A stretch of DNA of 64,000 nucleotides from Candidatus Synechococcus calcipolaris G9 (GCF_029582805.1 NZ_JAKKUT010000006.1:1-64000); one strand, 5' to 3'. Positions 11,501-18,651 are shown, counted from the stretch's first letter. Made by a program: numbers and translations. The notes: generated by a model from the sequence alone, not told the origin.

Positions 11501-12890
11501 CAATGGCAACATTATCTATTCCGGCGAGGGGGGTAGTGGTGTAAATACTAACCTTGGAATTGATTTAACTGGGGCAAGTACGACCATTACGAGCGGGGCT
11601 GGAGATATCAGTCTCACGGGTACTGGCGGGGGCAGTGGAGGTTTTAACTATGGCATTTTCCAACAGTTAGGCGCACAGGTCTTTACCGGGACTGGCAATA
11701 TTTCCTATGAAGGGACAGGTTCGGGTACTGCTGATAGTATTCGGACTCAGGATGGCAGTAATCTCATCGGCAACGGGACGACTTCCGGGAATATTACGCT
11801 GACGGCACTCACTAATGGTATTACCTTGAATAATGTCACTTTTGAAACGACAGGTAATATTCAAATCAGTTCCCCTGGCAATGTCACTCAAAATGCTGTT
11901 TCATCATTGCAAGCAACGGGTTTAGAACTTCTTGGAGCAGGCAATTTTACTCTCAATCAAGCCAATGAAATTGGTGCATTAGCCGCAAATACGACCGGAA
12001 CCATTAACTTCACCACCACCCAAGACCTTGACCTCAGTACCGTTAACACCACCAATGGCATTACAGCCGATACCCTGATTCTGAATATCACGGGCGGACT
12101 GAGCCAAAGCCAACCCATCACCCTCCAAAACCTAGGTATTACAGCCACAGGGGATGTACTGCTAGAAAATCCCACCAATGAAATTCAAACCCTAGGAGCT
12201 GATCTGAATTTCACAGGCGAGTTGAGCGTGGTGACAACCACTGATTTAACCATTGATACCGTCAATCCCGATGGCATCGAAAATGCAGTAGCGGTACTCC
12301 TGCAAGCCGGAGGCGATATTATTCTCGATCAAGAGATTAATGTCATTGATGATATTACGCTCGTAGCGGCTAACAACTTTATTAATAATGCCGGAGCCAA
12401 TGCCCTCCAACCTAGTTCGGGTCGTTGGTTGGTCTACTCTACCCGTCCAGAGGCAAATCAACCCGGTGGCTTAACGGGGTCTGAGCAATTTGGTTTGACC
12501 TATCCAGGGGTACCCAGTTTTGCAGGGAATGGCTTTATCTTCTCCGAGGCAGCCCCAATTGCCCCGCTTGCACCGCCCAGTCTAACCCAACCCCTCATTG
12601 TCACGACAATCTCAACAACAACCATCACAACCCCAGGAGTGACTCCGCAGCCCTCACAGGCACCCCCTCCTCAAACACCCACTACCGAAAATCCACTATC
12701 CGTGCTAACTCCGGTAGATTTACCCTTACCCTCAGGATTATCCACCATTTTACAAGGTCAAGAAGAAGACGAGATGCCCTTAGAGCAAAGCCTCTGTCAA
12801 TTGCTCGAAGAAGGAGAGGAGATAGTCTTAGAGATTGATGGTGTGCCCGTCGAGTCTGCCCTAGTAGAGGAATGCCGTGAGGTATCCTAG
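5535..12890 (+). CDS. Two-partner-secretion exoprotein (filamentous-haemagglutinin-like), 2451 aa
   Basis: Start ATG 5535 is chosen because the paralogue at 54737 begins at the equivalent residue and a promoter covers the earlier TTG. Residues 1-25 form a signal peptide (TPVAVLGCLLPSPALA, cleaved before QITPAV). Residues about 26-290 are the TPS/haemagglutination domain (NLYLLNPAGIVFGPNAQLNVPAAFHAST). The segment GVWLLDPFNVTISD closes the conserved part. Then comes a very long, Gly/Thr/Asn/Ser-rich, Cys-poor repeat region (about 450-2300). Units of about 40-60 residues carry NYGIYQ, AQVSTTSGNITY and GTGGNGT, predicting a right-handed beta-helix. The C-terminal tail (LSTILQGQEEDEMPLEQSL...) is shared with the paralogue. 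The protein should cross the outer membrane through a TpsB porin, none of which is in the window. Ligand and function are unknown. Long internal direct repeats at DNA level are listed separately. Confidence 0.88.
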   Translation: MLKTIRQWFTPVAVLGCLLPSPALAQITPAVGGTGTVVTVNGQQFDIGGGAFSRDGQNLFHLFQKFGLNEGQIANFLSNSKVQNILAGVNGGDVSYINGLIQVMGGNSNLYLLNPAGIVFGPNAQLNVPAAFHASTAQRVHFDGGIFDINGFNDYANLVGNPTGFEFLSTGIIVNEGNLAVSPGQNLTLMGHQVFNTGTLSAPGGTITIQAVPETGMVRISQEGMILSLEIPADRIPEDGVIEAVDLPRLITGGEDRPRVNSVVHNADGSISLVHDPNRVNVPVEGATAVASGTFDVSNPEGLGGQINVLGQNVAMLNAQLRADGETGGGTILGGGDYLGGSAGTGRLDSSFNAQNLFVDSNTVMNADAVTQGNGGTVINWADNSTVFQGMISARGGALGGDGGFVETSGREVLHATGRVDASAPLGNPGVWLLDPFNVTISDSTAGGSFNSGSPNIFTPNADNATVLNTTINASLNGGTSVTITTGLTGSPGAQAGNIRVNAPISKTMGGNATLLLEAANNIEINSPISLGANGNLTLQSGGSVTQNGAGVITANGLELLGAGTFTLTNTSNDINTLAGNTTGAISFTDANSFTVGTVNSTTGIQSAGNITLSALGTGNITVQAGINSIQSTGGITTLDAANDIFLGTASNFGDTRGQKLVLNAGQDLVIANQTFAQADGSGGIEVTTGRNFSIVDSGSLLNSNGGNAPINIEVGGVFTLNSVTSGVGANNGNITITTDQIALTSGTIGSTGQLLIQPLTPTESIGIGTGAAGTLRLDTDEIGRLGNGFSQITIGSATGSGNVDIRTAAFQDNVLIRTPTGTGTINLNGNLSTGTGTEAGTITLQAGESIIGNSGSSITTQNQAITLNSDRDATNGGAIQLIGTNITSNGGNITLGGGADPSTTAAIGTAANNIGIELNGANLNAGAGSISLQGQGFNSGSNNYGIYQHAGAQVSTTSGNITYSGEGGTGGQENFGIFLSGTGSSTTSTTGTINLMGTSVATTGGSNSGIRLVNGQVSGGGNISLTGTGGNGDSFNDGIVLLDNTLVQGDGNASITLTGTGGLGTGNLNRGIVQQNGARVITANGNIIYSGEGGSGVNTNLGIDLTGASTTITSGAGDISLTGTGGGSGGFNYGIFQQLGAQVFTGTGNISYEGTGSGTADSIRTQDGSNLIGNGTTSGNITLTALTNGITLNDVTLETTGDIQINSPGNVTQSNSSLLASGLELLGAGNFTLNSETNNITTLAGNTTGAISFTDANSFTVGTVNTVGLSSGNTIDLQAISGNITLASNTPMSSTAGPITLQAGESIFGNSGSSITTQNQAITLNSDRDETNGGAINLTGTTITSNGGNITLGGGADPSTTAAVGTSTNNVGIELNGANLTAGAGDISLRGQGFDSGSNNYGISQQNAAQVSTTSGNISYDGEGGTGGLENFGIFLSGTGSSITSTTGIINLTGTSVATTGGSNSGIRLVNGQVSGGGNISLTGTGGNGDSFNDGVVLLDNALIQGDGNASVTLSGTGGLGTGNLNRGIVQQNGARVITANGNIIYSGTGGNGTNDNYGIYLDGTNTQIRSDNGAISLTGTGQGSGTNNHGIFQEEDAQVSTTGTGNITYDGTGGNGTNDNYGIYLSGANTTVRSTLGGNISLTGIGQGTTTFNFGIFQSEAQVTTTNNGTITYMGTGANGTSGNIGTYVIGSAARITTVDGAISLTGFGQGSQQQNFGIYQVNGAQVISGAGNITYAGTGGDGTGGNSVVGNHGIHLAQANTLVQSGSGAISFTGTAQGSTSDNYGIYQHTGAQVNTTSGNITYTGAGGNGTNDNYGIYLDGTNTQISSDNGTISLTGNSGGTGTKNYGISQRNAAQVSTTSGNISYDGEGGTGGLENFGIFLSETGSNITSTTGTINLTGTSVATTGGSNSGIRLVNGQVSGGGNISLTGEAGNGDSFNDGVVLLDNALIQGDGNASITLTGTGGVGTGNLNRGIVQQNGARVITANGNIIYSGEGGSGVNTNLGIDLTGASTTITSGAGDISLTGTGGGSGGFNYGIFQQLGAQVFTGTGNISYEGTGSGTADSIRTQDGSNLIGNGTTSGNITLTALTNGITLNNVTFETTGNIQISSPGNVTQNAVSSLQATGLELLGAGNFTLNQANEIGALAANTTGTINFTTTQDLDLSTVNTTNGITADTLILNITGGLSQSQPITLQNLGITATGDVLLENPTNEIQTLGADLNFTGELSVVTTTDLTIDTVNPDGIENAVAVLLQAGGDIILDQEINVIDDITLVAANNFINNAGANALQPSSGRWLVYSTRPEANQPGGLTGSEQFGLTYPGVPSFAGNGFIFSEAAPIAPLAPPSLTQPLIVTTISTTTITTPGVTPQPSQAPPPQTPTTENPLSVLTPVDLPLPSGLSTILQGQEEDEMPLEQSLCQLLEEGEEIVLEIDGVPVESALVEECREVS
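8400..9140 (+). repeat. Long internal direct repeat, copy 1 (partner at 11115-11855)
   Basis: Roughly 740 bases of the first TPS gene recur almost identically 2715 bases downstream. The offset is the same when measured at two landmarks (GAATTTTGGC at 8456 and 11171; GGACGACTTCC at 9061 and 11776). Part of the block also recurs near 9770-10160. Edges are approximate. Confidence 0.8.
11115..11855 (+). repeat. Long internal direct repeat, copy 2 (partner at 8400-9140)
   Basis: Second copy of the block described at 8400, in the same reading frame. The offset of 2715 is divisible by three, so recombination between the copies would delete or add 905 codons in frame. Confidence 0.8.
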
Positions 12891-12926
12891 AAGATAGATA
12901 AGAGATCAAGCCCTAGGGTTGAAACC

Positions 12927-13553
12927 ATGGCAACCACCGCCGATGATGTGTGGCGTTTACTGGGTGAACTTGCCGAAGCCCAAAAAGAAACCGAACGCCG
13001 ATTTCAAGAAACAGAGCAGCTTCTCAAGGAGCAATCCCAGGAAGCAGAACGCCGCTTTCAGGAAACAGAGCAAATTCTTAAAGACCAAGCTCGCAAAACC
13101 GATCGCCAAATCCAGCAAGTCAATCAACAAATTGGTAACTTAGGTAACCGCCTCGGCGAATTTGTCGAATGGCAAGTCCGTCCCGCTGCCGTCCGTCTCT
13201 TTCGAGAACGGGGAATTGATGTCCATGAACTCCATGCCGATATTTCTGTTAGCCGACCGGAAGGAGCCATTGAAATTGACCTACTTGTGGTGAACGAGAC
13301 CGATGTGATTTTGATTGAAGTGAAAAGCAAACTCAGTCAAACCGATGTGGATGAACATTTAGAGCGGTTAGCCAAATTCAAAGACCTGATGCCTCGTTAT
13401 CGTCAAATGAATGCAATGGCCGCCGTTGCCGCCATGGTAATTCCCGCCGATGTTGCCCTCTATGCCTACCGCCAGGGATTATTTGTCCTAGCTCAGTCCG
13501 GCGATAGTATTATTATTCTCAATGATGATAAATTCCAGCCTAAAACCTGGTAG
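12927..13553 (+). CDS. Coiled-coil PD-(D/E)XK protein (DUF3782-like)
   Basis: 208 residues. Residues about 8-80 are a charged coiled coil containing two near-identical heptad blocks (ERRFQETEQLLKEQ and ERRFQETEQILKDQ). The C-terminal half has a nuclease-like core: GAIEIDLLVVNETDVILIEVKSKLS, where Asp and the Glu-x-Lys pair fit the PD-(D/E)XK pattern. Such proteins are abundant and unstudied in cyanobacteria. It starts 36 bases after the TPS gene. An overlapping frame from 12919 is a shadow. A role in DNA processing is only a fold-level inference. Confidence 0.72.
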   Translation: MATTADDVWRLLGELAEAQKETERRFQETEQLLKEQSQEAERRFQETEQILKDQARKTDRQIQQVNQQIGNLGNRLGEFVEWQVRPAAVRLFRERGIDVHELHADISVSRPEGAIEIDLLVVNETDVILIEVKSKLSQTDVDEHLERLAKFKDLMPRYRQMNAMAAVAAMVIPADVALYAYRQGLFVLAQSGDSIIILNDDKFQPKTW

Positions 13554-13595
13554 CCGCCTCCATTTCCGAGCAACTGCTTACCCTAAAACAGAGAA

Positions 13596-13655
13596 ATGCG
13601 AGACAATCTTTATATATACATAGCCAAAAACTATACTACTCCATCAATTTCTAGG
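13596..13655 (+). pseudogene. Relic of an Rpn-family nuclease 5' end
   Basis: ATG 13596 begins MRDNLYIYIAKNYTTP, matching MRDNLCKYLAEKYPTA at the start of the Rpn-family gene at 4586. Similarity fades within about 60 bases and no open frame follows. The bases just before the ATG (AGAGAA versus AGGAAA) also resemble each other. It appears to be a remnant of a second copy, so the large TPS gene and its neighbour are bracketed by Rpn sequences in the same orientation. Confidence 0.5.
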
Positions 13656-13799
13656 AATTTTTCTTTTTTGTCATGCAAAATACTGGATCGGCCAGGGGGG
13701 AAAGCGACAGAGTATTTTTCAGGTAGGTATTTGCCGAGATTAACTAAGACCAACTATGATTAATCGATATACTTACTTTAAGTTTTATGATTCAGCCCT
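13656..13799. other. Intergenic region before grxC
   Basis: A TATACT at 13768-13773, 27 bases before the grxC ATG, could be a -10 box; no convincing -35 is visible. No other structure was recognised. Confidence 0.3.
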
Positions 13800-14063
13800 A
13801 TGGCTAATGTAGAAATCTATACATGGACGTTCTGTCCCTTTTGCATCCGAGCAAAGCAACTCTTGAGCCAAAAAGGGGTGGAGTTTACGGAATATAATAT
13901 TGATGGCGACGAAGCGGCCCGGCAAGTAATGGCAGATCGGGCCCAAGGGCGCAGATCCCTACCACAAATTTTTATTAACGATGAACCGATTGGTGGCTGC
14001 GATGATCTCCATCGCCTGGATGCTCAGGGTAAGCTAGAACTGCTACTACAAACCTCTGCCTGA
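13800..14063 (+). CDS. grxC: Glutaredoxin 3
   Basis: 87 residues, a dithiol glutaredoxin. It reduces disulfides and glutathionylated proteins with glutathione as electron donor. The active site is TWTFCPFCIRAKQLL: CPFC instead of the common CPYC, a variant seen in cyanobacteria. The glutathione-binding SLPQIFINDEPIGGCDDLH (cis-Pro and GG-x-D) is intact. It stands 9 bases before gshB, which supplies its cofactor. This grx-gshB pairing is usual in cyanobacteria and suggests one operon. Confidence 0.92.
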   Translation: MANVEIYTWTFCPFCIRAKQLLSQKGVEFTEYNIDGDEAARQVMADRAQGRRSLPQIFINDEPIGGCDDLHRLDAQGKLELLLQTSA

Positions 14064-14072
14064 GGGCGGAAC

Positions 14073-15047
14073 TTGAAAATCGCGTTTATTACTGATCCGA
14101 TTCAACACCTCGATCCTGGCCATGATACGAGTGTGGCAATCATGGAGGCTGCCCAACACCAAGGTCATGAGATTTGGGTGGGGGGTATTCAGGACTTGAG
14201 TGTGGTCAATAGCCAAGCTTGGGGCAATTTGCAGCCAGTGCAGTTGCATCCTGTGGAATTAATTGACGATCATTGGCAGGCCCAACCCCATTGGTTTCAA
14301 GTGGGGCCCCCGGAATTCGTTTGTTTGCAGGATTTTGCAGCGGTCTGGATGCGTAAAGACCCGCCAGTGACGACGGCCTATCTCTATGCCACCTATTGTC
14401 TAGACTATATTGAGCCCCGATCCACGTTGGTAATTAATTCTCCCCAAGGACTACGCCAAGCTAATGAAAAAATGTATGCGTTGCAGTTCCCAGGGGTCAT
14501 TCCCAAAACCATTGTTTCCCAGAACAAAGCCCAAATTCGTCAGTTTGTCCAAGGGGAAGGTCAGGCCGTTCTAAAACCCCTGGGTGGAAAGGCCGGAGAA
14601 GGAATTTTGTTTCTACAGGCCGGCGATCGCAACCTTAATTCCATGATTGAAATTAGTACGGATCGGGGCACATTACCGGTGATGATCCAGGAATATTTAC
14701 CGGCGGCCAAGGATGGGGATAAACGGATCATTCTCTTGGATGGGGAACCCATTGGAGCCGTGAATCGAATTCCGACGGGGGATGAATTCCGAGGTAATAT
14801 GGCCACCGGCGGCCGCGTTGCTATGACAGACATTAATGACCGCGATCGCCAGATTTGTGCCCAGTTAGCACCCACCCTGCGGCGAGATGGCCTATTTTTT
14901 GTGGGTATTGATGTGATTGGCGGCTATTTAACGGAAGTGAATGTGACAAGTCCCACCGGAATCCGGGAAATTGATCGTCTTAGCCACCAGCGTTTGGGCG
15001 ATCGCATCATTCACTGGCTCACAACGACTCGACAGGAGATCCCCTAA
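14073..15047 (+). CDS. gshB: Glutathione synthetase
   Basis: 324 residues, ATP-grasp fold. It joins gamma-glutamylcysteine and glycine to make glutathione. The start is a TTG (14073) preceded by AGGGCGGA. No ATG lies near the expected N-terminus and the reading MKIAFITDPI matches family starts. Motifs: VWMRKDPPVTTAYLYATY (substrate region), QAVLKPLGGKAGEGILF (ATP-binding lysine and Gly-rich loop), MIQEYLPAAKDGDKRIILLDG, and the Mg-binding GIDVIGGYLTEVNVTSPTG. It is cotranscribed with grxC and lies 10 bases before galE. The rare start codon may lower expression. Confidence 0.94.
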   Translation: MKIAFITDPIQHLDPGHDTSVAIMEAAQHQGHEIWVGGIQDLSVVNSQAWGNLQPVQLHPVELIDDHWQAQPHWFQVGPPEFVCLQDFAAVWMRKDPPVTTAYLYATYCLDYIEPRSTLVINSPQGLRQANEKMYALQFPGVIPKTIVSQNKAQIRQFVQGEGQAVLKPLGGKAGEGILFLQAGDRNLNSMIEISTDRGTLPVMIQEYLPAAKDGDKRIILLDGEPIGAVNRIPTGDEFRGNMATGGRVAMTDINDRDRQICAQLAPTLRRDGLFFVGIDVIGGYLTEVNVTSPTGIREIDRLSHQRLGDRIIHWLTTTRQEIP

Positions 15048-15057
15048 TCAATCCCCT

Positions 15058-16050
15058 ATGAATACCCCATTGATTTTAGTTGCCGGTGGTGCGGGCTATA
15101 TTGGTTCCCACGTTGTCTTAGCCTTGCAGGAGGCGGGCTTTGGTGTGGTGATTCTCGACAATTTGGAGCATGGCCATCGGGAATTAGTCGAAGGCGTTCT
15201 CGGCGCAAAGCTCGTGGTGGGTGATACCCGCGATCGCGCCCTCCTCAAGGATTTATTTAGCCAGTTCCCGATTCAGGCGGTGATGCACTTTGCGGCCTAT
15301 ATCAACGTGGGAGAATCTGTCAGCCAACCCGATCGCTACTATAGCAATAATGTCAGTGGCTCCTTAAACCTCCTCCAGGCAATGGTTGAGGCCCAGGTTG
15401 ATTGTTTTGTGTTTTCGTCTACGGCCGCAGTCTATGGCATTCCTTGCCAAGTACCCATCCCCGAAACCCACCCCCGTGAACCCATTAATCCCTACGGGAT
15501 GTCCAAGCTCATGGTGGAACATATCCTGGAAGATATGGAACGGGCCTACGGGTTACGCTCGGTGAGCTTTCGCTACTTTAATGCTGCGGGTGCAGATCCC
15601 CAGGGACGATTGGGGGAGGATCATCACCCTGAAACCCATCTCATTCCCTTAGTGCTCCAGACTGCCCTAGGCCAACGCCCCCACATTACGGTTTTTGGTA
15701 CGGATTATGATACCCCCGATGGCACCTGTATTCGGGATTATATTCATGTTTGCGATCTGGCTCAGGCCCATGTGTTGGGTTTAAGGTACCTGCTGGATGG
15801 TGGCCCCTCAGAGGTGTTTAATTTGGGGAATGGCAATGGCTTTTCGGTTCGGGAAGTCCTTGATACAGCCCTAAAGGTAACCCAAAAAGAAATTAATATT
15901 ATTGATGGCGATCGCCGTCCTGGGGATCCAGATATTTTAGTGGGCAGTTCTGCAAAAGCCCAAAAAGAACTGGACTGGCAACCCCAATACAGCCAGTTAG
16001 ATCAGATTATTCAGGATGCTTGGGTCTGGCATCAACATCGCCATGGCTAG
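15058..16050 (+). CDS. galE: UDP-glucose 4-epimerase
   Basis: 330 residues from ATG 15058; an in-frame extension to 14971 would overlap gshB and is rejected. It is an extended SDR enzyme interconverting UDP-glucose and UDP-galactose, giving precursors for exopolysaccharide and galactolipids. The NAD-binding GGAGYIGSHVV is at the N-terminus. The catalytic pair is the Tyr-x-x-x-Lys in NPYGMSKLMVEH, with Ser in FSSTAAVYG. FRYFNAAGADPQGRLGEDH and DYDTPDGTCIRDYIHVCDL are GalE hallmarks. It sits 10 bases behind gshB and may be part of the same transcript. Confidence 0.93.
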   Translation: MNTPLILVAGGAGYIGSHVVLALQEAGFGVVILDNLEHGHRELVEGVLGAKLVVGDTRDRALLKDLFSQFPIQAVMHFAAYINVGESVSQPDRYYSNNVSGSLNLLQAMVEAQVDCFVFSSTAAVYGIPCQVPIPETHPREPINPYGMSKLMVEHILEDMERAYGLRSVSFRYFNAAGADPQGRLGEDHHPETHLIPLVLQTALGQRPHITVFGTDYDTPDGTCIRDYIHVCDLAQAHVLGLRYLLDGGPSEVFNLGNGNGFSVREVLDTALKVTQKEINIIDGDRRPGDPDILVGSSAKAQKELDWQPQYSQLDQIIQDAWVWHQHRHG

Positions 16051-16179
16051 GTTGTTTCTGGTTGACTGGCAAACCTAAAACTGGGACGTGGGAATATTTA
16101 GGGGCAGTTCCAGCCTGATCCTCACGATTTTGTAACAACCATGGTGGATTGTGGCCCATAGATCAGCCAGAATAGAGTT
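16051..16179. other. Intergenic region after galE
   Basis: No terminator hairpin with a T-run and no promoter was recognised between galE and the 104-bp repeat at 16180. Confidence 0.3.
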
Positions 16180-16283
16180 ATATTGCAAATTAAGACGTAA
16201 CTAGGACACTTCCGAATGGGAGTCCTTTGGCTCACAGGCTTCTTAGAGCCAAAATGTCCCAACACTCTACTCCCTTGCAATAT
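16180..16283. repeat. 104-bp structured repeat with 9-bp terminal inverted repeats, copy 1
   Basis: Begins ATATTGCAA (16180-16188) and ends TTGCAATAT (16275-16283), a perfect 9-bp terminal inverted repeat. A second copy of exactly 104 bases lies at 63822-63925; a hand alignment gives 13 mismatches. Inside are ACTTCC-GAAT-GGGAGT (a 6-bp hairpin), TTTGGCTC and GAGCCAAA flanking a 12-base loop, and GGAC with GTCC enclosing both. It is too short to encode a protein. It could be a MITE-like element or a structured RNA. It lies 95 bases before the ImmA/IrrE gene. Confidence 0.75.
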
Positions 16284-16378
16284 TCTTGATTTTACAAAGG
16301 GAAGTAACTATTCAATTTTTTCAGAATCTCAGTCCACACACAGATCCTTGCTCAAATTTTTTTAGGGAGGGCAAGCCA

Positions 16379-17377
16379 ATGACACAAGCACTAACCATGT
16401 CTGCAATTCTGAGTAAAGTCGCTCAGTTAGGGTTTCCTAAAAAATATATTAAAGAGATGGGGCTTCCTAGTTGGTGGGCCGATGAACTGAATAAGAATCC
16501 TGCAAGCGTTCTTGAAGGAGCTGGCCACATTGCTCAACGCCTAAACTTAGATCTAAAAAGCCTCCTCGCTGAGAACGAAAGTCCCCAGTTTAAGCCGTTG
16601 CCCCATACCAAGTTTAAGTATCATCTCCAGGGGAAAAAAAATATTCCTGAAATGGCCCATCAACTTGCTTCCTGGCTGGCCGAAGTTGTTGCCAAAGTAA
16701 CAGCGACTGAGTATCGCCCTATTCCCGATAATGCTCCTCAAATCCGTGCTGAAATTCTTGCTCAGTATCCCCAAGTAACCCTAGAGAGCTTATTAGCCTA
16801 CTGCTGGGAACACGGGATCGCCGTAGCCTACTTTAACCACTACCCAGATAAAAGTCGCAAAATCACTGGTATGATTCAGTGGCAAGACTCTAAGCCTGTA
16901 ATCATTCTTAGTGGTAAATCAACCATTCCAGCCCGCCTAGCCTTTAACTTAAGCCACGAGCTAGGGCATTTAGCCTTGGGACACATTCAACTAGGCCAGG
17001 GCATTCTTGTAGATGACACGATTGACCCTGCCTCTGAAGACCAAGAAGAAATAGCCAGTACCGAAATAGCGGTGAAGTTATTAGTGAATCAGTTGGATAA
17101 CTACTTTGGGACACGCAAATTCAAAAATGCAAGGAATTTTCAGAGTAATATTCAGAAAATACTGGAACATGATTCAACTATTGATCCCTGTGCCATAGCA
17201 TTTAACTATTGTTGGCATAATACAGATCACTGGGGACTCTCTATAGAGTTAGCTAAATATCTTGGTTGTGCTAAAGGGGGTGATCAAATGATCAATAGCA
17301 TCCTATGCAAGCAGATAGAGTGGTCAAATTTAACTGATGATCAAGCAGATTACTTAGAGCAAATACTTGGAGTATAA
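16379..17377 (+). CDS. ImmA/IrrE-family (COG2856) metallo-endopeptidase
   Basis: 332 residues from ATG 16379, which has AGGGAGGG about 9 bases upstream; the longer frame from 16286 overlaps no ribosome site. The zinc-protease signature is FNLSHELGHLALGH (HExxH plus downstream His and a later Glu-rich segment SEDQEEIASTEIAVKLL). The N-terminal 70 residues (MSAILSKVAQLGFPKKYIKEMGLPSWWADEL...) look like a divergent regulator-type helical domain. ImmA-type proteases cleave repressors to switch phage, mobile-element or stress programmes. The next gene starts 3 bases after the stop and encodes a PIN-like protein, a layout typical of toxin-antitoxin-like modules. The substrate is unknown. Confidence 0.85.
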   Translation: MTQALTMSAILSKVAQLGFPKKYIKEMGLPSWWADELNKNPASVLEGAGHIAQRLNLDLKSLLAENESPQFKPLPHTKFKYHLQGKKNIPEMAHQLASWLAEVVAKVTATEYRPIPDNAPQIRAEILAQYPQVTLESLLAYCWEHGIAVAYFNHYPDKSRKITGMIQWQDSKPVIILSGKSTIPARLAFNLSHELGHLALGHIQLGQGILVDDTIDPASEDQEEIASTEIAVKLLVNQLDNYFGTRKFKNARNFQSNIQKILEHDSTIDPCAIAFNYCWHNTDHWGLSIELAKYLGCAKGGDQMINSILCKQIEWSNLTDDQADYLEQILGV

Positions 17378-17379
17378 GG

Positions 17380-18042
17380 TTGCCTATACGCATCTACTGC
17401 ATTGATAATGACATCCTTAAGAAACTGGCTACCTTTCAACTGTTTGAACAGACGATTAAGGCCTTTAATATCAATCACCAAGATATTAGAATCCTAGACA
17501 CAGCAAAGCATAAGTTTAGGGGCGAATGGGAAAAGTTTCAGAAGGGCAGGAGTCGTCAGCCTGATGTAGATCGGATCATTGACTATGATCAAATCCTGGC
17601 ACTGGCAGAACGTTTATCTTCAATTAAAGACGCACCGGATCCAGTCCTATTTTCAGAACTAGCCAAAACGGAGGGTATTGACAAGGGGGACGCAATTTTA
17701 ACCGCCTACGCAATCCAGACTATTGAGAACGGTGCTGACATCCTACTGTTCACAGGCGATAAGCGATTAGTTAAAGCTCTAGCTCAGGTAAACTTACCCC
17801 AAGTAGGATTACTTAGACATCGAATCTGGTGTCTGGAGCAGTTAGTTCTAAAAAATATCGAGATTTATGGGTTTGAAGTGGTTAAAGATGCTATTGTGTC
17901 TAGACGAGATTGTGACAAAGCTATTAAGGCAGCTTTTGGATCCGGGACAGAATCTGAGCGACATAATGTCAAACCTGTACTCATTGACTACATTGAACGA
18001 TTAAGAAAAGAAGCCAATAATCTTTTAGCTCCTTATGTATAG
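17380..18042 (+). CDS. PIN-like domain protein paired with the ImmA/IrrE protease
   Basis: 220 residues from TTG 17380, two bases after the upstream stop, so expression is probably coupled. PIN nucleases use three or four acidic residues. Here CIDNDILKKL supplies an early Asp pair, a central SELAKTEGIDKGDAILTAYAI supplies Glu and Asp, and LLFTGDKRLVKAL matches the third PIN motif (TxDxx, here TGDKR). A Lys/Arg-rich C-terminal half (RRDCDKAIKAAFGSGTESERH) is extra. I assign the PIN fold from the spacing of these motifs, not from a search. It is probably an RNase toxin or effector controlled by the protease-regulator upstream. Confidence 0.6.
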   Translation: MPIRIYCIDNDILKKLATFQLFEQTIKAFNINHQDIRILDTAKHKFRGEWEKFQKGRSRQPDVDRIIDYDQILALAERLSSIKDAPDPVLFSELAKTEGIDKGDAILTAYAIQTIENGADILLFTGDKRLVKALAQVNLPQVGLLRHRIWCLEQLVLKNIEIYGFEVVKDAIVSRRDCDKAIKAAFGSGTESERHNVKPVLIDYIERLRKEANNLLAPYV

Positions 18043-18141
18043 GAGAATTAACCTCTTCTTGAATTTTAATAATTTTAGCTTCCGAGTATTTGCAGCAAGG
18101 TAATTAATCGAGATGCCCCTGGTCAGTCAACCAGTGGTAGT

Positions 18142-18651
18142 TTAATCAAACATGCGAAAGTAGGGCGGGCGAATTGGCGTTCCCGGTTCCTTGGCTAAGT
18201 CAAAGTTAATGACATCCCAGCGGGGATCCTCTGCCGGCGTTGGACTAAATTCAATGGGTAAACCAAAAAGCCGTAACATATGGGGTTCTGAGGGGCCACG
18301 CCAAGGAGTATTTCGTTCAAGGTAGTGGGTAAATAGTTCCTGATAGCGTTGGGCAATCACCACCTTTGTTGCTCGGTAGCCTTGGGTATAAAGGCGATCG
18401 AGGGCATCGTGGATTTCAAAGCGAATCCCATCGGGGTGGGTATGTTGGCGATACCATTCCCCTTGCCATTGTCGCCACAGCCGTCCTGATTGCAGATGTA
18501 CCAGTTCCTCGGTCTTGGGATCCGCCTCAAAGGGGCCATGGCGAGAACAGAGGTAGGTGTCTGTCAAGGTTAGAGCTTGGATCACCTGCCGACAGTGGGG
18601 ACAACGGATTTCAGGGCCAAAAATAGGGTAGTGAAAGCCAGGTTGGATCAT
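18142..18651 (-). CDS. Conserved cyanobacterial protein, TIGR02652 type
   Basis: 169 residues from the ATG giving MIQPGFHYPIFGPEI; a GTG nine codons upstream (18678) is an alternative start. A short zinc-ribbon-like half is visible (IRCPHCRQVIQAL, then YLCSRHGPFEAD). It is followed by QSGRLWRQWQGEWYRQHTHPDGIRFEIHDALDRLYTQGYRATKVVIAQRYQELF, split here only by memory of the family. The sequence is nearly confined to cyanobacteria as far as I recall. No function is known. The gene is convergent with the PIN-like gene and divergent from the flavodiiron gene. Confidence 0.72.
   Translation of the reverse strand: MIQPGFHYPIFGPEIRCPHCRQVIQALTLTDTYLCSRHGPFEADPKTEELVHLQSGRLWRQWQGEWYRQHTHPDGIRFEIHDALDRLYTQGYRATKVVIAQRYQELFTHYLERNTPWRGPSEPHMLRLFGLPIEFSPTPAEDPRWDVINFDLAKEPGTPIRPPYFRMFD

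Noticed and set aside
8040-12000. CRISPR array from regular repeats
   Set aside because: The repeats are long, in frame and without constant short repeats plus unique spacers.
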